Below are positions 8,480 through 18,147 of a stretch of 64,000 nt of DNA, in pieces. Location of the stretch: the NCBI GenBank assembly GCA_963788085.1, contig CAWBFS010000059.1, positions 11,703 to 75,702 on the forward strand, read 5' to 3'. The DNA is from AP-15 sp963788085. Lineage in GTDB: Bacteria > Pseudomonadota > Alphaproteobacteria > ATCC43930 > CGMCC-115725. The number at the start of each line of letters is the position of its first letter. The stretch's first letter is position 1. Under the pieces are notes generated by a model. It was not told the DNA's origin and did no database searches. It was given only the letters and a program-made list of their open reading frames with translations. The translations under genes were made by a program, and so were the position numbers.

Positions 8480-9523
8480 GTGCATCTTTTCAAGCAGCAT
8501 GGGGTCAGGGATCACCAAGCGGCTGCTGGTCAAATTCCGGTAATCGATTACGGGCCCTATTTTGCCGGTGCTCCGGGAGCGCTCGAACGCGTCGCTGCCG
8601 AGGTCGCGCATGCCTGTGAAAACATCGGCTTCTTTTATGCCCTGAACCACGGCGTTTCGGATGAGTTGATCGACCGGGCTTTTGCCGCCTCGCGCCGGTT
8701 CCACTCGATGCCGCTCGACCGAAAGCTCGCTCTGAAGCTGAATGAAAACAATATTGGGTATCTGCCGATCAACGCATCGGTGCAAGGGGCCTCGACCGTG
8801 CACAAGGCGACAAAGCCCAACCAGAACGAAAGCTTTTTTGTCAGCCACGACCGGGGCCCTGAGCATCCCGACGTCGTCGCCGGCAAGCCGTTGCGCGGCC
8901 GCAACCAGTGGCCGTCGGCACTGCCCGGCATCCACACCCATATGATGGCGTATTTCGAGGCGCTCGGGGTCATGTGCGACCGCATGCTGCCGCCCTTCGC
9001 GGTGGCCCTCGGACTCCCCGGCGACTTCTTTGCGCCGTTCTTTGCCGACGAGGCGCATGCCGTCGTCCGCTTTCTGCACTACCCACCGCAAGAGACCGCC
9101 GAGGACAACACCTTTGGCCAGGCGCCGCATACCGACAACAGCTTTATGACCGCGCTGGCGCGCACTGATGTCCCCGGGCTCGCCGTCAGGCTGCCCTCCA
9201 GCGAATGGTTCGCCCCGCCGGTCATCCCGGGAACGTTTCTGATCAACCTCGGCAATATCATGCGACGCTGGTCGAATGATCGCTTTCTGTCGACACCGCA
9301 CGGCGTCCTCAACGAGTCGGGGACAGACCGCTATTCGATCGCCTATTTTTACAGTCCCAACCCCGATGCGGTGATCGAGTGCGTTCCGACCTGCGTTACG
9401 ACCGAAAATCCGCCACGATACCCGCCTGCCGTCTATCGTGATTTGGTGCTCGAATTTTATCGCGCGAATTATGTTCATCAAAAGGGCCATCGCTCCGCAG
9501 CCGCCGCGCAAGCGGCCGCGTAG
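8480..9523 (+). CDS. 2-oxoglutarate/Fe(II)-dependent dioxygenase, isopenicillin-N-synthase-like
   Basis: A 347-residue soluble oxygenase. The N-terminal DIOX_N region starts at IPVIDYGPY (19-27). The jelly-roll core has the iron ligands His217 and Asp219 (HTD) and a distal His274 (TPHGV). RYS at 284-286 binds 2-oxoglutarate. The facial triad is complete, so it should be active. The substrate cannot be told from the sequence; relatives act on flavonoid- or amino-acid-derived compounds. A GTG start at 8480 is the only start before the conserved region. It stands alone, about 85 bases after the glycosyltransferase pair. Confidence 0.84.
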   Translation: MHLFKQHGVRDHQAAAGQIPVIDYGPYFAGAPGALERVAAEVAHACENIGFFYALNHGVSDELIDRAFAASRRFHSMPLDRKLALKLNENNIGYLPINASVQGASTVHKATKPNQNESFFVSHDRGPEHPDVVAGKPLRGRNQWPSALPGIHTHMMAYFEALGVMCDRMLPPFAVALGLPGDFFAPFFADEAHAVVRFLHYPPQETAEDNTFGQAPHTDNSFMTALARTDVPGLAVRLPSSEWFAPPVIPGTFLINLGNIMRRWSNDRFLSTPHGVLNESGTDRYSIAYFYSPNPDAVIECVPTCVTTENPPRYPPAVYRDLVLEFYRANYVHQKGHRSAAAAQAAA

Positions 9524-9628
9524 CCGAAACGGCGCGAAGGCGATTTTCGAACTCGAGCACTTTATCGCCGAGTGCCGGGCTACAGTGAGCCTGGACAGAC
9601 ATCCGACGCCACGCCGAATGCAGCAGGC

Positions 9629-9877
9629 TCACTGCGCGCGGTGCAATCCGAAATCGGCGAGACAACCCTCGATCGGGTCGCCCTTATTCGCAGACTTTAC
9701 CCGGTCTTCGCAGGCGGCAACGAGAGCTGCAAACTCGTGTTTCGAAGGCTGCTTTCCAGCCGCGGTTTGCCACTCGCGCAGCTCGGAAGAAGCGTTCGCC
9801 GGTGTGACGGCGTCCCCGGTCACGCAAGCGATGAGGCCCAGTAACACAACGAGCGCCACCCCCCGCATCTCCAACAC
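9629..9877 (-). CDS. Small putative lipoprotein
   Basis: An 82-residue protein with a hydrophobic N-terminus and a lipobox-like LIAC (Cys at about 18), followed by a hydrophilic region with ACEDRVKSANKGDPIEGCLADFG. The two later Cys could form a disulfide in the periplasm. The GTG start at 9877 or an ATG three codons later are both possible. I do not recognise a family. It lies between the dioxygenase and the Ldh gene with no obvious partner, pointing away from the dioxygenase stop. Confidence 0.5.
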   Translation of the reverse strand: MLEMRGVALVVLLGLIACVTGDAVTPANASSELREWQTAAGKQPSKHEFAALVAACEDRVKSANKGDPIEGCLADFGLHRAQ

Positions 9878-9971
9878 CCCTGAATAACCCGCAATCTTTC
9901 CCCATCCGAACTGTACGCGGTAATCCCGCTATCCGCCACTCTTTATCGGATTTGACTGCGCCCGATAGGGC

Positions 9972-11033
9972 CTACTCGACCTCGGTGAACCCGAGCTGGT
10001 CGGCCAGCCCGTAGCCTTCGGCCAAACTGCGCAGCTTGTACCAGGTGGCATCCTCGATTTCGATGCCGTTACTGCGCCGATCCTCCTCGCGCATATGCTC
10101 GATTTCGCCTGGATAGTAAACGCCGGAGCTGCCTTCGGCCGGCTTTGTCGCCTTCAAATACTGAACGAACTCGCCGATGTCCTTCTTGAACTGGGCGAGC
10201 GGCCGAAACGCGTCGACCTTGAAGACGGCCATGAAGCAGCCGTCATTGTGGCGCCCGGTCGGCTCGACCCCAAAGCCGAGGCCGGTCAGCAGGCCGCAAA
10301 GAATTTCGACCATGACCGAGAGACCATAGCCCTTGTAGCCTTCGCTGCCGCCGACCGGGAGGAGGGCGCCGCCCTGGCGCAATTGGCTCGGATCGGTGGT
10401 TGGCCTGCCCTCGCGGTCGATGATCCATCCTGGCGGGACCGGCGTGCCGCGGGCGACCGACAGCGCGATTTTGCCGGCCGCCGCGGCCGAGGTGGCCATG
10501 TCGAGATAGAGCGGCCCGTCGAGATCGGACGGCATCGCGATCGAGATCGGGTTGGTGCCGAGCCGCGCCTCGCGGCCGCCAAACGGCGCCACCGCCTTCG
10601 GCGAGCGCCCGGAATTGGCCGTGATCAGCCCGATCATGCCGGCCTTGGCCGCCATCAAAGTGTAGCTCGCGAGCCGGCCGATATGGCCCTGGCGAAACAC
10701 GGTCGCCGCCGCCACGTTCGATTTTTCGGCCTTTTCGATCGTCAGGCGCATCGCACGCTCGTTGACGACGTAGCCGAAACCCCAATGCCCGTCGACGACC
10801 GTCGTGGTCGGCGATTCCTGGACGATTTTCCAGGGTGCGCCCGGCACGATGTGGCCGACTTTGATGCGTTCGATATAGGTCGGGATCTGGATGACCCCGT
10901 GCGAGTCATGACCGGCGAGGTTGGCGTTGACGACGTGCCGCACGACGATCTCGGCCTCTTCCGGCGGGGTGCCCGCCGCCACAAACAGCGCCCGCCCGAT
11001 CTCGGTCAACCGCTCCGCCGGAATTTTCGGCAT
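9972..11033 (-). CDS. Ldh-family NAD(P)-dependent malate/L-lactate-type dehydrogenase
   Basis: A 353-residue member of the Ldh2/YlbC family of oxidoreductases, which are unrelated to Rossmann-type lactate dehydrogenases. Typical blocks are GHDSHGV (41-47), the RQGHIGRLASY segment, the TANSGRSPKAVAPFGG loop and GTNPISIAMP. It should oxidise a 2-hydroxy acid or reduce a keto/imino acid in the cytosol; the exact substrate is unknown. A strong GGGAGGG lies upstream of the ATG. It follows the amidohydrolase by 15 bases, so the two form an operon, suggesting hydrolysis of a precursor followed by oxidation of a hydroxy acid. Confidence 0.88.
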   Translation of the reverse strand: MPKIPAERLTEIGRALFVAAGTPPEEAEIVVRHVVNANLAGHDSHGVIQIPTYIERIKVGHIVPGAPWKIVQESPTTTVVDGHWGFGYVVNERAMRLTIEKAEKSNVAAATVFRQGHIGRLASYTLMAAKAGMIGLITANSGRSPKAVAPFGGREARLGTNPISIAMPSDLDGPLYLDMATSAAAAGKIALSVARGTPVPPGWIIDREGRPTTDPSQLRQGGALLPVGGSEGYKGYGLSVMVEILCGLLTGLGFGVEPTGRHNDGCFMAVFKVDAFRPLAQFKKDIGEFVQYLKATKPAEGSSGVYYPGEIEHMREEDRRSNGIEIEDATWYKLRSLAEGYGLADQLGFTEVE

Positions 11034-11048
11034 CGTGTTTCCCTCCCT

Positions 11049-12098
11049 CTAGTGGCCCGCGCCGAAGGCGGCCGGGTCGACTGTCATTCCGTAAAAGCGC
11101 TGCGGGTTGTCGAAGAAAATCTTGCGCTTGAGGCCGTCCGCGATGTCGGTGCGATCGGCCAGGGTCGAAACGGCATCGGGGAACTGACCGTCCCAGTGCG
11201 GGTAATCCGAGGCGAACAGGATATTGTCGGCCGGGAAGAACTCGGGCACGTAGCGCAAGGTCTTCTCTTCCGGCTCGCAGGACACGAATACCCGGCCGCA
11301 AGTCATGTATTCCGACGGCTTGGCCTTCAATAGTGGCGCGTCGAACGCGCGGAACTCGTATTCCTCGTCCATATGCTCCATCCAGAACGGGACCCAGCCG
11401 ATCCCGGCTTCGAGGAAAGCGACGCGCAGATCCTGAAATTTCTCCAACAGCCCGCTGTAGATGACCGCGGTGCACGCGATCAGCTGCTCCGGGGCGTGCG
11501 ACAATGTATGGATCTGCAGGAAATTCTCGAAATGGCACAGCGGGTCCATCGTGTCGCTGCCCGAGGCGTGAAATGCAACCGGCACCCCCTGGCGCGCGCA
11601 TTCCTCATAAAACGGCCAGAAATCGCGATGCGCGATATTGCGGCTGCGGTCGTAGGTATTGACCATGACGCCGACATTGCCGAGCCTCGAGACGGCGCGC
11701 TCCATCTCGTCGATGGCGGCCCGGGTGTCGACATGCAACGGCACGAGAGCGACGGCTTTCAGCCGCTTGCGGTCGATCGCGCACCAGTCGTAGAGCCAGT
11801 CGTTGTAGGCGCGGCACAACGCGATCGCATAATCGCGCTCGCGCACCCGCGTCAGCATCAGCCCGCCGGTCGGGTAGATGATCTGCAGGTCGATCCCCTC
11901 CTGCGCGTTGTCGGCGAGGTTCTGCGCCGGCGAGGGCGGCCGCTTGCCGGCGAGCGCGCCGTTTTGCGTGCGGTCGAAATTGTCGGCCGGGTAGATCGTC
12001 GCCCGGTTCCGGTACTTTTCCGGCAGTCTCTCGCGGTACACCGGCTCGTAATCGACGGCGTGCCCGTCGGCGTCGATGATGACCATGCCGTTCTTCAT
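11049..12098 (-). CDS. Amidohydrolase family protein (ACMSD-like decarboxylase/hydrolase)
   Basis: A 349-residue TIM-barrel metal-dependent protein. The opening IDADGHAV provides the N-terminal metal site. PVAFHASG carries a barrel His, and FASDYPHWDG holds the late Asp. DNPQRFYGM is the usual C-terminal signature of the Amidohydro_2 group. Members hydrolyse or decarboxylate aromatic and related carboxylic acids; the substrate here is not evident. GAGGAGG precedes the ATG at 12098. It is the first gene of an operon with the Ldh-family dehydrogenase. Upstream lies a palindromic repeat and then the divergent DHA2 exporter. Confidence 0.85.
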   Translation of the reverse strand: MKNGMVIIDADGHAVDYEPVYRERLPEKYRNRATIYPADNFDRTQNGALAGKRPPSPAQNLADNAQEGIDLQIIYPTGGLMLTRVRERDYAIALCRAYNDWLYDWCAIDRKRLKAVALVPLHVDTRAAIDEMERAVSRLGNVGVMVNTYDRSRNIAHRDFWPFYEECARQGVPVAFHASGSDTMDPLCHFENFLQIHTLSHAPEQLIACTAVIYSGLLEKFQDLRVAFLEAGIGWVPFWMEHMDEEYEFRAFDAPLLKAKPSEYMTCGRVFVSCEPEEKTLRYVPEFFPADNILFASDYPHWDGQFPDAVSTLADRTDIADGLKRKIFFDNPQRFYGMTVDPAAFGAGH

Positions 12099-12216
12099 GC
12101 GGGACCTCCTCGTCGGCCGGATGCGGCTTATAGCACGCAGCGGCGGCGCGCGGTACCCGGAGCGCTCGCTCTGCCAGGCGGCCCGGGGTGGGCCGGCTGG
12201 AAGACCAGAGGTATCT

Positions 12217-12335
12217 TGTCATTGCGAGGAGCCCCCGGGTCGGCGCTATGCGCCGCCCGAGGACAGGCTCCGCGACGAAGCAATCTCGTTGGGGTGCCCT
12301 GAGCCGAGATTGCTTCGCTGCGCTCGCAATGACAG
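12217..12335. repeat. Dispersed palindromic repeat (TCATTGCGAGGAGC family), copy 1
   Basis: Ends are TGTCATTGCGAG and its inverse CTCGCAATGACA. Inside are GCGACGAAGCAATCTCG and an inverted GAGATTGCTTCG. The same arms recur at 28445-28514 and 61519-61592. It lies between the amidohydrolase gene and the divergent exporter gene. Confidence 0.8.
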
Positions 12336-12387
12336 AGAATTTCAAGCCAATGATGATCACCGAGCGACAACTGCGAAGGGCGGAGGA

Positions 12388-13922
12388 GTGAGGGGAGACA
12401 GCGCCCCGCCGGCGGCCAACCGGGCCGCGACGACCGCGACGATCATCTGCGCCTGCGTCATGCAGGGGCTCGACACGACGATCGTCAATGTCTGCCTGCC
12501 GCACATCCAGGGCAGCATGTCGGCGGCGCAGGACCAGATCTCGTGGGTATTGACCTCCTACATCGTCTCCTCGGCGATCATGATGCCATTGACCGGCTGG
12601 CTCGCCGGGCATTTCGGCGTCAAATACATCTTTCTCGCCTCGGTCGTCGGCTTCACGATCGCCTCGGCGCTGTGCGGCGCCGCGACCAGCCTCACCCAAC
12701 TGGTGCTCTATCGCCTGCTGCAGGGCGTATGCAGCGCCGGGCTGGTGCCGCTCGGCCAGGCCACGTTGTTTACGATCTATCCGCGCGAGCGCCACGGCTA
12801 CGCGATGGCGATCTTCAGCACCGGCGCGATGATGGGGCCGATCATCGGCCCGACATTGGGCGGCTGGCTGACCGATAATTTCGGCTGGCGCTGGTGCTTT
12901 TACATCAACCTGCCGGTCGGCGCATTGTGCGCGCTCGGCATCTTCGTCTTCATCCGCCACTCCCGCACGATGCGGCGCGACGCATTCGACGGCTTCGGCT
13001 TTGCGATGCTCAGCCTCGGCGTCGGCTCATTGCAATTGATGCTCGACCGCGGGCCAGCTCAAGGACTGGTTCCACTCGACCGAGATCTGGATCGAGGCAA
13101 CGGTCGCGGGGTTGTGCTTTTACCTGCTGGCCGTCCACACGATGACCGCCGGCGAACGCTCGTTCCTCAATCGCGAATTGCTGAAGAGCCCGAATTTTGT
13201 CGCCGGCAGCCTGTTGATGTTCGGGGTCGGGATGATCCTCACCGGCACCCTGGCGCTGGTGCCGTCGATGATGCAGGTATTGCTGAATTACCCGGTATTC
13301 GACGCCGGATGGATGATGGCGCCGCGCGGCTTCGGCACGATGCTGGCGATGTTCATCGTCGCCCGCATGATCGACCGCGTCGACAACCGCCTGTTCATCC
13401 TGGTCGGGTTTCTGATGACCGCGGCCTCGTTGTGGCAGATGACCGGCTATTCGCTCTATATGGGGTCAGGGCCGATAATATGGGCCGGCTTCGCGCAGGG
13501 TTTCGGGCTCGGCTGCACCTTTGTGCCGCTCAACCTTTTGGCGCTGTCGGGTCTGCCGCACCACATCCTGACCCAAGGAACCGCATTGCGCGCACTGATG
13601 CGCATGCTCGGCGGCAGCATCGGCATTGCGATCCTCGAAACCGAGCTCAGCCAGAACACGCAGATCGTCCATTCGCGCCTGATGGAACACCTGCGCCCGG
13701 ACAACCCGCTGGCCCAGGCGCCCTACCTCTCCGCCACCGTTCAGCCTGACCGACCCCTCAGGGATCGCCGCCCTCAATCACGAAGTCACCCGCCAGGCCG
13801 CGATGATCGCCTACAACGACGATTTCGCCTTGATGCTGTTCGTCATCCTCGCCTCATTGCCGTTATTGCTGCTGGTCCGCACCCCGCGCCGCCAGCCGCT
13901 GCCCGCGGCGGCGGATGATTAG
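12388..13922 (+). pseudogene. DHA2-family (EmrB/QacA-like) MFS exporter with two frameshifts
   Basis: A fourteen-helix-type drug:proton antiporter of the inner membrane. It starts at a GTG (12388) just after GGAGG. QGLDTTIVNVCLPHI is the first-helix signature, and RLLQGVCSAGLVPLGQA is the motif A/C region. The frame shifts by one base near 13053, where an extra base in GGGCC turns DRG-QLKDWF out of frame. It shifts again near 13740, after which the true C-terminus FSLTDPSGIAAL...DD ends at 13920-13922. All pieces together give full length, so it is either freshly inactivated or an assembly error. A rearranged scrap of a close paralogue lies at 20746-20914. Confidence 0.82.
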
Positions 13923-14296
13923 TGGCGGAGCCCCGGCTTTTGGCCGACCGCTCGCCGTTCACCGACAGGAGGGTCAAACGCCCGCAATGGGCGATACAGC
14001 CGACGTTAACCGGGCGCTTCCCAAACCGCCGCAGTCGACCCTTCTCTGTTACACAGCCTCGCATTCGGAACGGCTCTTCCTGCCCCTAAGCTGCCGCTTG
14101 AAGGGGGCCAGGCTTCTACCAGACTCAGTTATGGAGAGCTTGGCGGCAAGGTTCCGCTGCCAAGGAGTGCGACAGGCGATTGTGACGGTTGAGTAGGGGC
14201 TGGCGCGCCGGTTAATCCCTTCCACCGTAGATAATCGCGTGCAACCAGGCCATATCCCATCCAAATCACCGAACGCGGCAAAAAGAGAGGTTTGCG
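13923..14296. other. Intergenic stretch with no recognised feature
   Basis: I see no supported gene, RNA or clear repeat here. It separates the exporter from the lower-GC helicase-nuclease gene and could hold the latter's promoter. AGAGAGG just before 14297 is a good ribosome binding site. Confidence 0.5.
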
Positions 14297-14690
14297 ATGG
14301 TCGATTTTGATGAAATGCGCCGCGCAAAAGCGAAAGCTCCCCGGTGTCGCCCCGCGAAATTTTTACTCGGCTGCCCAAGCCGCCGGGCATCAATGATCTT
14401 TATGCGAGCCAGGCCGAAGTGCTTGACGAATGGCTTAAGCGCCGGGCCGAAAAAGACCTGGTGCTCAAGCTGCCCACAGGCGGCGGCAAAACGCTTGTCG
14501 GGCTGCTGATCGGTCAATCGGCACTCAACGAAAAGAAAGGGCCGGTCGCTTATTTCGCTCCCACAACACAGCTCGTCCAACAAGCTCTCGATAAAGGCGT
14601 CGAGTACGGAATACCGGCGGTAGCATATGTGCGGCGGAAACCGCTCCCGACAGAATTTACCGATGGATCGGCAATCCTCGTAGGGAACTA
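14297..14690 (+). pseudogene. SF2 helicase/PD-(D/E)XK nuclease gene, segment 1 of 3 (motor N-terminus)
   Basis: 5' piece of a large helicase gene split by two insertion sequences. It joins to 16174-16937 and then 18422-19785. Counting from the in-frame GTG at 14344, the joined gene is 824 codons plus stop, with no internal stop. Walker A GGGKT is at 46-50 of that product. The ATG at 14297 has a better ribosome site (AGAGAGG) and encodes DFDEMRRAKAKAP, but joins only if one C is restored in the CCCC run near 14340. Codon use and GC look lower than the flanking genes, suggesting transfer. It would act as a cytosolic ATP-driven DNA translocase coupled to a nuclease; DNA repair or phage defence are the plausible roles. 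Confidence 0.8.
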
Positions 14691-14758
14691 TGCGGCGGCT
14701 CCGTTTTTTTGGACAGCGGGATAAGCTAAAGGCTGACCGGTCCAAAGAGGCGTGAGAC

Positions 14759-15070
14759 GTGGGCATAAAGAGGAAGCAGCACAGCGCAGAATTTAAGGCG
14801 AGAGTGGCGATGGCGGCGCTTTCGGGGGAGAAGACCCTGGCGGAGCTGTCGGCGGAGTTTGGGGTTCATCCGACGATGATCAGCGGCTGGAAGCAGGAGC
14901 TGGTGACGCGTGCGGGGGAGCTGTTTGCACGCGGCAGCAAGGCGCCGGCGGCCGCGGATGCGCAGAAGGTGATCGACGATCTGCATCGCAAGATCGGGCA
15001 GCTGCAGGTCGAGTGCGATTTTCTTGCCGGGCAGCCCGCCATCTCCCGATTGCTGCGAGGCGGGCGATGA
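14759..15070 (+). CDS. IS3-family transposase OrfA (copy 1)
   Basis: A 103-residue helix-turn-helix protein that binds the element's ends. The HTH region is TLAELSAEFGVHPTMISGWK (about 26-45), followed by a leucine-rich coiled segment LHRKIGQLQVECDFL used for multimerisation. Its reading frame overlaps the OrfB frame from 15013. Full OrfAB transposase would need a -1 shift in that overlap, for which GATTTTCTTG is a possible slip site. Its TGA overlaps an ATG at 15067 (ATGA). Confidence 0.93.
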   Translation: MGIKRKQHSAEFKARVAMAALSGEKTLAELSAEFGVHPTMISGWKQELVTRAGELFARGSKAPAAADAQKVIDDLHRKIGQLQVECDFLAGQPAISRLLRGGR

Positions 15071-15900
15071 TCGCGCCGGAGGCAGGGCTGTCCGTAATCC
15101 GGCAATGCGCGCTGCTCGGGATGGCGCGCAGCAGCTTCTATTACCGGCCTCGGCCGGAATCGGCGGAAGAACTCGAGCTTCTGAAACGGCTCGACCGGAT
15201 GTTCACCGATAATCCCGTCTACGGCAGCCGCCGGCTGCAGGTCGGGCTTTTGCGGGAGGGGATTTCGGTCGGCCGCCGACGCGTGCGGCGGCTGATGCGG
15301 AAGCTCGGGCTGTGGGCAGTCAGGCCGAAGCGGAACACCAGCAAGCGGCATCCCGAGCACAAGGTCTATCCGTACCTTCTGCGCGGCAGAACGATCGACC
15401 AGCCGAACCAAGTGTGGGCAGCTGACATAACGTACATACCCATGCAGCAAGGGTTTTTGTACCTGGTCGCGATCATCGACTGGGCGACCCGACGAGTGCT
15501 GTCCTGGCGGCTGTCGAACACCCTCACGGCGGGGTTCTGCGTCGAGGCGCTGAGCGAGGCCCTCGCCCGGTTCGGCAAGCCCGACATCTTCAATACCGAT
15601 CAGGGCGCGCAATTCACCAGTGACGAGTTCACCAATATGCTGCGGGATCACCGGATCGAGATCAGTATGGACGGGCGCGGGCGCTGCCACGACAACATCT
15701 TCGTCGAGCGCTTGTGGTGGACCGTGAAGCACGAATGGGTCTACCTGCGCCCTGCCGCCAACGGCATCGAACAGAAGCGCAGCCTTGGCGCGTTTTTTGA
15801 CTGGTATAATCTGCGACGTCCGCATCAGGCGCTCGGCTGGCGAACACCGGACGAGGCTTACCTCGGCCAATCGACGGCTGCGAGGGCACTGGCCGCTTGA
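15067..15900 (+). CDS. IS3-family transposase OrfB, DDE integrase domain (copy 1)
   Basis: Catalytic part of the transposase. An N-terminal HTH_21-type segment (RSSFYYRP, GSRRLQ) precedes the rve core with the DDE triad: Asp in WAADITYI, Asp in NTDQGAQFTS and Glu in FVERLWWTVKHE. The frame is open from a GTG at 15013. The ATG at 15067, coupled to the OrfA stop, would give a shorter stand-alone OrfB, whereas OrfAB would arise by frameshifting. All catalytic residues are present, so the element looks functional. Confidence 0.93.
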   Translation: MIAPEAGLSVIRQCALLGMARSSFYYRPRPESAEELELLKRLDRMFTDNPVYGSRRLQVGLLREGISVGRRRVRRLMRKLGLWAVRPKRNTSKRHPEHKVYPYLLRGRTIDQPNQVWAADITYIPMQQGFLYLVAIIDWATRRVLSWRLSNTLTAGFCVEALSEALARFGKPDIFNTDQGAQFTSDEFTNMLRDHRIEISMDGRGRCHDNIFVERLWWTVKHEWVYLRPAANGIEQKRSLGAFFDWYNLRRPHQALGWRTPDEAYLGQSTAARALAA

Positions 15901-16170
15901 CGCGATGCCGAGGAGGTGCTGTGAATTTGTGGACAGTCGGCTGCGCCGATCCCCGCCTGACCGCGCAAGCGCGGTCCCCTATGGACAAGCCGGGGAAAAC
16001 GCTACGCGTTTCCCCCACCTTGCCCACAGGTCGGCGGCTGCCCACAAGCTTCACAGCACCCCGCAACAACACAGGATCAATTTGATTTCGGGGAATGGTG
16101 AAACCAGCAGCCGGCTATCAGCCTTAGCTTATTCTCCCCGGAAGCTGTCCAAACGACCGGCACCGTCGCA

Positions 16171-16937
16171 CTATGAGGCTCTTTTCAATGGCCGAAGCCG
16201 ATTTGGTGTTCGCGGCAGTGGTAATCCGACCGAAAAGATCGGCCTCGCAATTCTGGATGACGCACACGTTGCACTGTCATCGGTGCGAGATGCGTTCACG
16301 CTGGTAATTGAGTCTAAGAAACACGAAGAAATTTATGCGGAGATCACCAACCGATTTAGAACTAACTTCTATGAAATCGGACGCGGTGGAACCATCGATG
16401 ATGTTGTCAGCGGCAAAGAATGGGGAGCTGTTCTCGAAGTTCCGAGCTGGGCCTGGCTCAGCAAAGTCGGAGAGACGCAAGAGTATCTGCGGCAAAAGGC
16501 AGATGAGGTAAATCGGTATGTATGGCCGCTTGTGCGTGACTTGTTACCGCACTGTCACTGCTTTATTAGCCGTAATTCGGCATCAATCACGCCAATCTTG
16601 CCGCCGGTAGACCTGCTACCAAGTTTTGTCGATTGCCCACGACGGGTCTATATGTCGGCGACGATTGCGGACGACAGCGAGATCATCCGCACATTTGATG
16701 CCACGCTGGAGGGAGTATCCAGGCCCATTACGTCGGTATCACTCGCCGGTGTCGGTGAACGAATGATCCTCGTTCCTGAGCTTATGGAATTGGGCGATAC
16801 AGCAATTGCAACAATAATAAAGGACTATTCGCAAAGGATCGCAAAAAGTAAACGAGGCGTCACCATTTTGACGCCTTCACGGCCCACTGCTGAAAAGTGG
16901 AACGATGTCGCAGTTTACCCGCGCACCACAGAGGAAG
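16171..16937 (+). pseudogene. SF2 helicase/nuclease gene, segment 2 of 3 (motifs II-III)
   Basis: Middle piece of the split gene. After dropping the duplicated CTA it continues codon 116 of segment 1 (GNY then EALFNG). It carries helicase motif II as DDAH (residues about 144-147) and motif III as MSAT, then a RecA2-like region up to TTEEV. DDAH in place of DEAH and the helicase-C part recall DinG/XPD-like enzymes more than RecQ- or RecG-like ones. The reading frame is clean throughout, so inactivation comes from the insertions. Confidence 0.8.
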
Positions 16938-17005
16938 TGCGGCGGCTCCGTTTTTTTGGACAGCGGGATAAGCTAAAGGCTGACCGGTCCAAAGAGGCGT
17001 GAGAC

Positions 17006-17317
17006 GTGGGCATAAAGAGGAAGCAGCACAGCGCAGAATTTAAGGCGAGAGTGGCGATGGCGGCGCTTTCGGGGGAGAAGACCCTGGCGGAGCTGTCGGC
17101 GGAGTTTGGGGTTCATCCGACGATGATCAGCGGCTGGAAGCAGGAGCTGGTGACGCGTGCGGGGGAGCTGTTTGCACGCGGCAGCAAGGCGCCGGCGGCC
17201 GCGGATGCGCAGAAGGTGATCGACGATCTGCATCGCAAGATCGGGCAGCTGCAGGTCGAGTGCGATTTTCTTGCCGGGCAGCCCGCCATCTCCCGATTGC
17301 TGCGAGGCGGGCGATGA
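17006..17317 (+). CDS. IS3-family transposase OrfA (copy 2)
   Basis: Identical in sequence to the copy 1 OrfA at 14759-15070: a 103-residue HTH protein with a leucine-rich C-terminal helix. Its TGA overlaps the OrfB ATG at 17314. Confidence 0.93.
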   Translation: MGIKRKQHSAEFKARVAMAALSGEKTLAELSAEFGVHPTMISGWKQELVTRAGELFARGSKAPAAADAQKVIDDLHRKIGQLQVECDFLAGQPAISRLLRGGR

Positions 17318-18147
17318 TCGCGCCGGAGGCAGGGCTGTCCGTAATCCGGCAATGCGCGCTGCTCGGGATGGCGCGCAGCAGCTTCTATTACCGGCCTCGG
17401 CCGGAATCGGCGGAAGAACTCGAGCTTCTGAAACGGCTCGACCGGATGTTCACCGATAATCCCGTCTACGGCAGCCGCCGGCTGCAGGTCGGGCTTTTGC
17501 GGGAGGGGATTTCGGTCGGCCGCCGACGCGTGCGGCGGCTGATGCGGAAGCTCGGGCTGTGGGCAGTCAGGCCGAAGCGGAACACCAGCAAGCGGCATCC
17601 CGAGCACAAGGTCTATCCGTACCTTCTGCGCGGCAGAACGATCGACCAGCCGAACCAAGTGTGGGCAGCTGACATAACGTACATACCCATGCAGCAAGGG
17701 TTTTTGTACCTGGTCGCGATCATCGACTGGGCGACCCGACGAGTGCTGTCCTGGCGGCTGTCGAACACCCTCACGGCGGGGTTCTGCGTCGAGGCGCTGA
17801 GCGAGGCCCTCGCCCGGTTCGGCAAGCCCGACATCTTCAATACCGATCAGGGCGCGCAATTCACCAGTGACGAGTTCACCAATATGCTGCGGGATCACCG
17901 GATCGAGATCAGTATGGACGGGCGCGGGCGCTGCCACGACAACATCTTCGTCGAGCGCTTGTGGTGGACCGTGAAGCACGAATGGGTCTACCTGCGCCCT
18001 GCCGCCAACGGCATCGAACAGAAGCGCAGCCTTGGCGCGTTTTTTGACTGGTATAATCTGCGACGTCCGCATCAGGCGCTCGGCTGGCGAACACCGGACG
18101 AGGCTTACCTCGGCCAATCGACGGCTGCGAGGGCACTGGCCGCTTGA
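17314..18147 (+). CDS. IS3-family transposase OrfB, DDE integrase domain (copy 2)
   Basis: Identical to the copy 1 OrfB. The frame is open from a GTG at 17260, and 17314 is the ATG coupled to the OrfA stop. The complete DDE triad is present, so either copy could supply transposase to the other. Confidence 0.93.
   Translation: MIAPEAGLSVIRQCALLGMARSSFYYRPRPESAEELELLKRLDRMFTDNPVYGSRRLQVGLLREGISVGRRRVRRLMRKLGLWAVRPKRNTSKRHPEHKVYPYLLRGRTIDQPNQVWAADITYIPMQQGFLYLVAIIDWATRRVLSWRLSNTLTAGFCVEALSEALARFGKPDIFNTDQGAQFTSDEFTNMLRDHRIEISMDGRGRCHDNIFVERLWWTVKHEWVYLRPAANGIEQKRSLGAFFDWYNLRRPHQALGWRTPDEAYLGQSTAARALAA

Larger units (their letters stand above)
14691..16170 (+). mobile_element. IS3-family insertion sequence, copy 1 (1480 bp)
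   Basis: A complete element with 5'-TG...CA-3' termini. The 27-base terminal inverted repeats (14691-14717 and 16144-16170) match at 21 of 27 positions by eye. They are flanked by a 3-base duplication CTA (14688-14690 and 16171-16173). It contains orfA and orfB in -1 relation. A long 270-base non-coding tail follows orfB and holds a GGGGAAAACGC/GCGTTTCCCC-type hairpin. Removing the element and one CTA restores the helicase frame (...GNY|EALFNG...). Confidence 0.95.

Noticed and set aside
11605..12960. 451-codon open frame on the minus strand across the amidohydrolase start, repeat and exporter
   Set aside because: It is the complement of two real genes plus a palindromic repeat, shows no family resemblance and has the Arg/Ala/Gln-rich composition of a GC-rich shadow frame.
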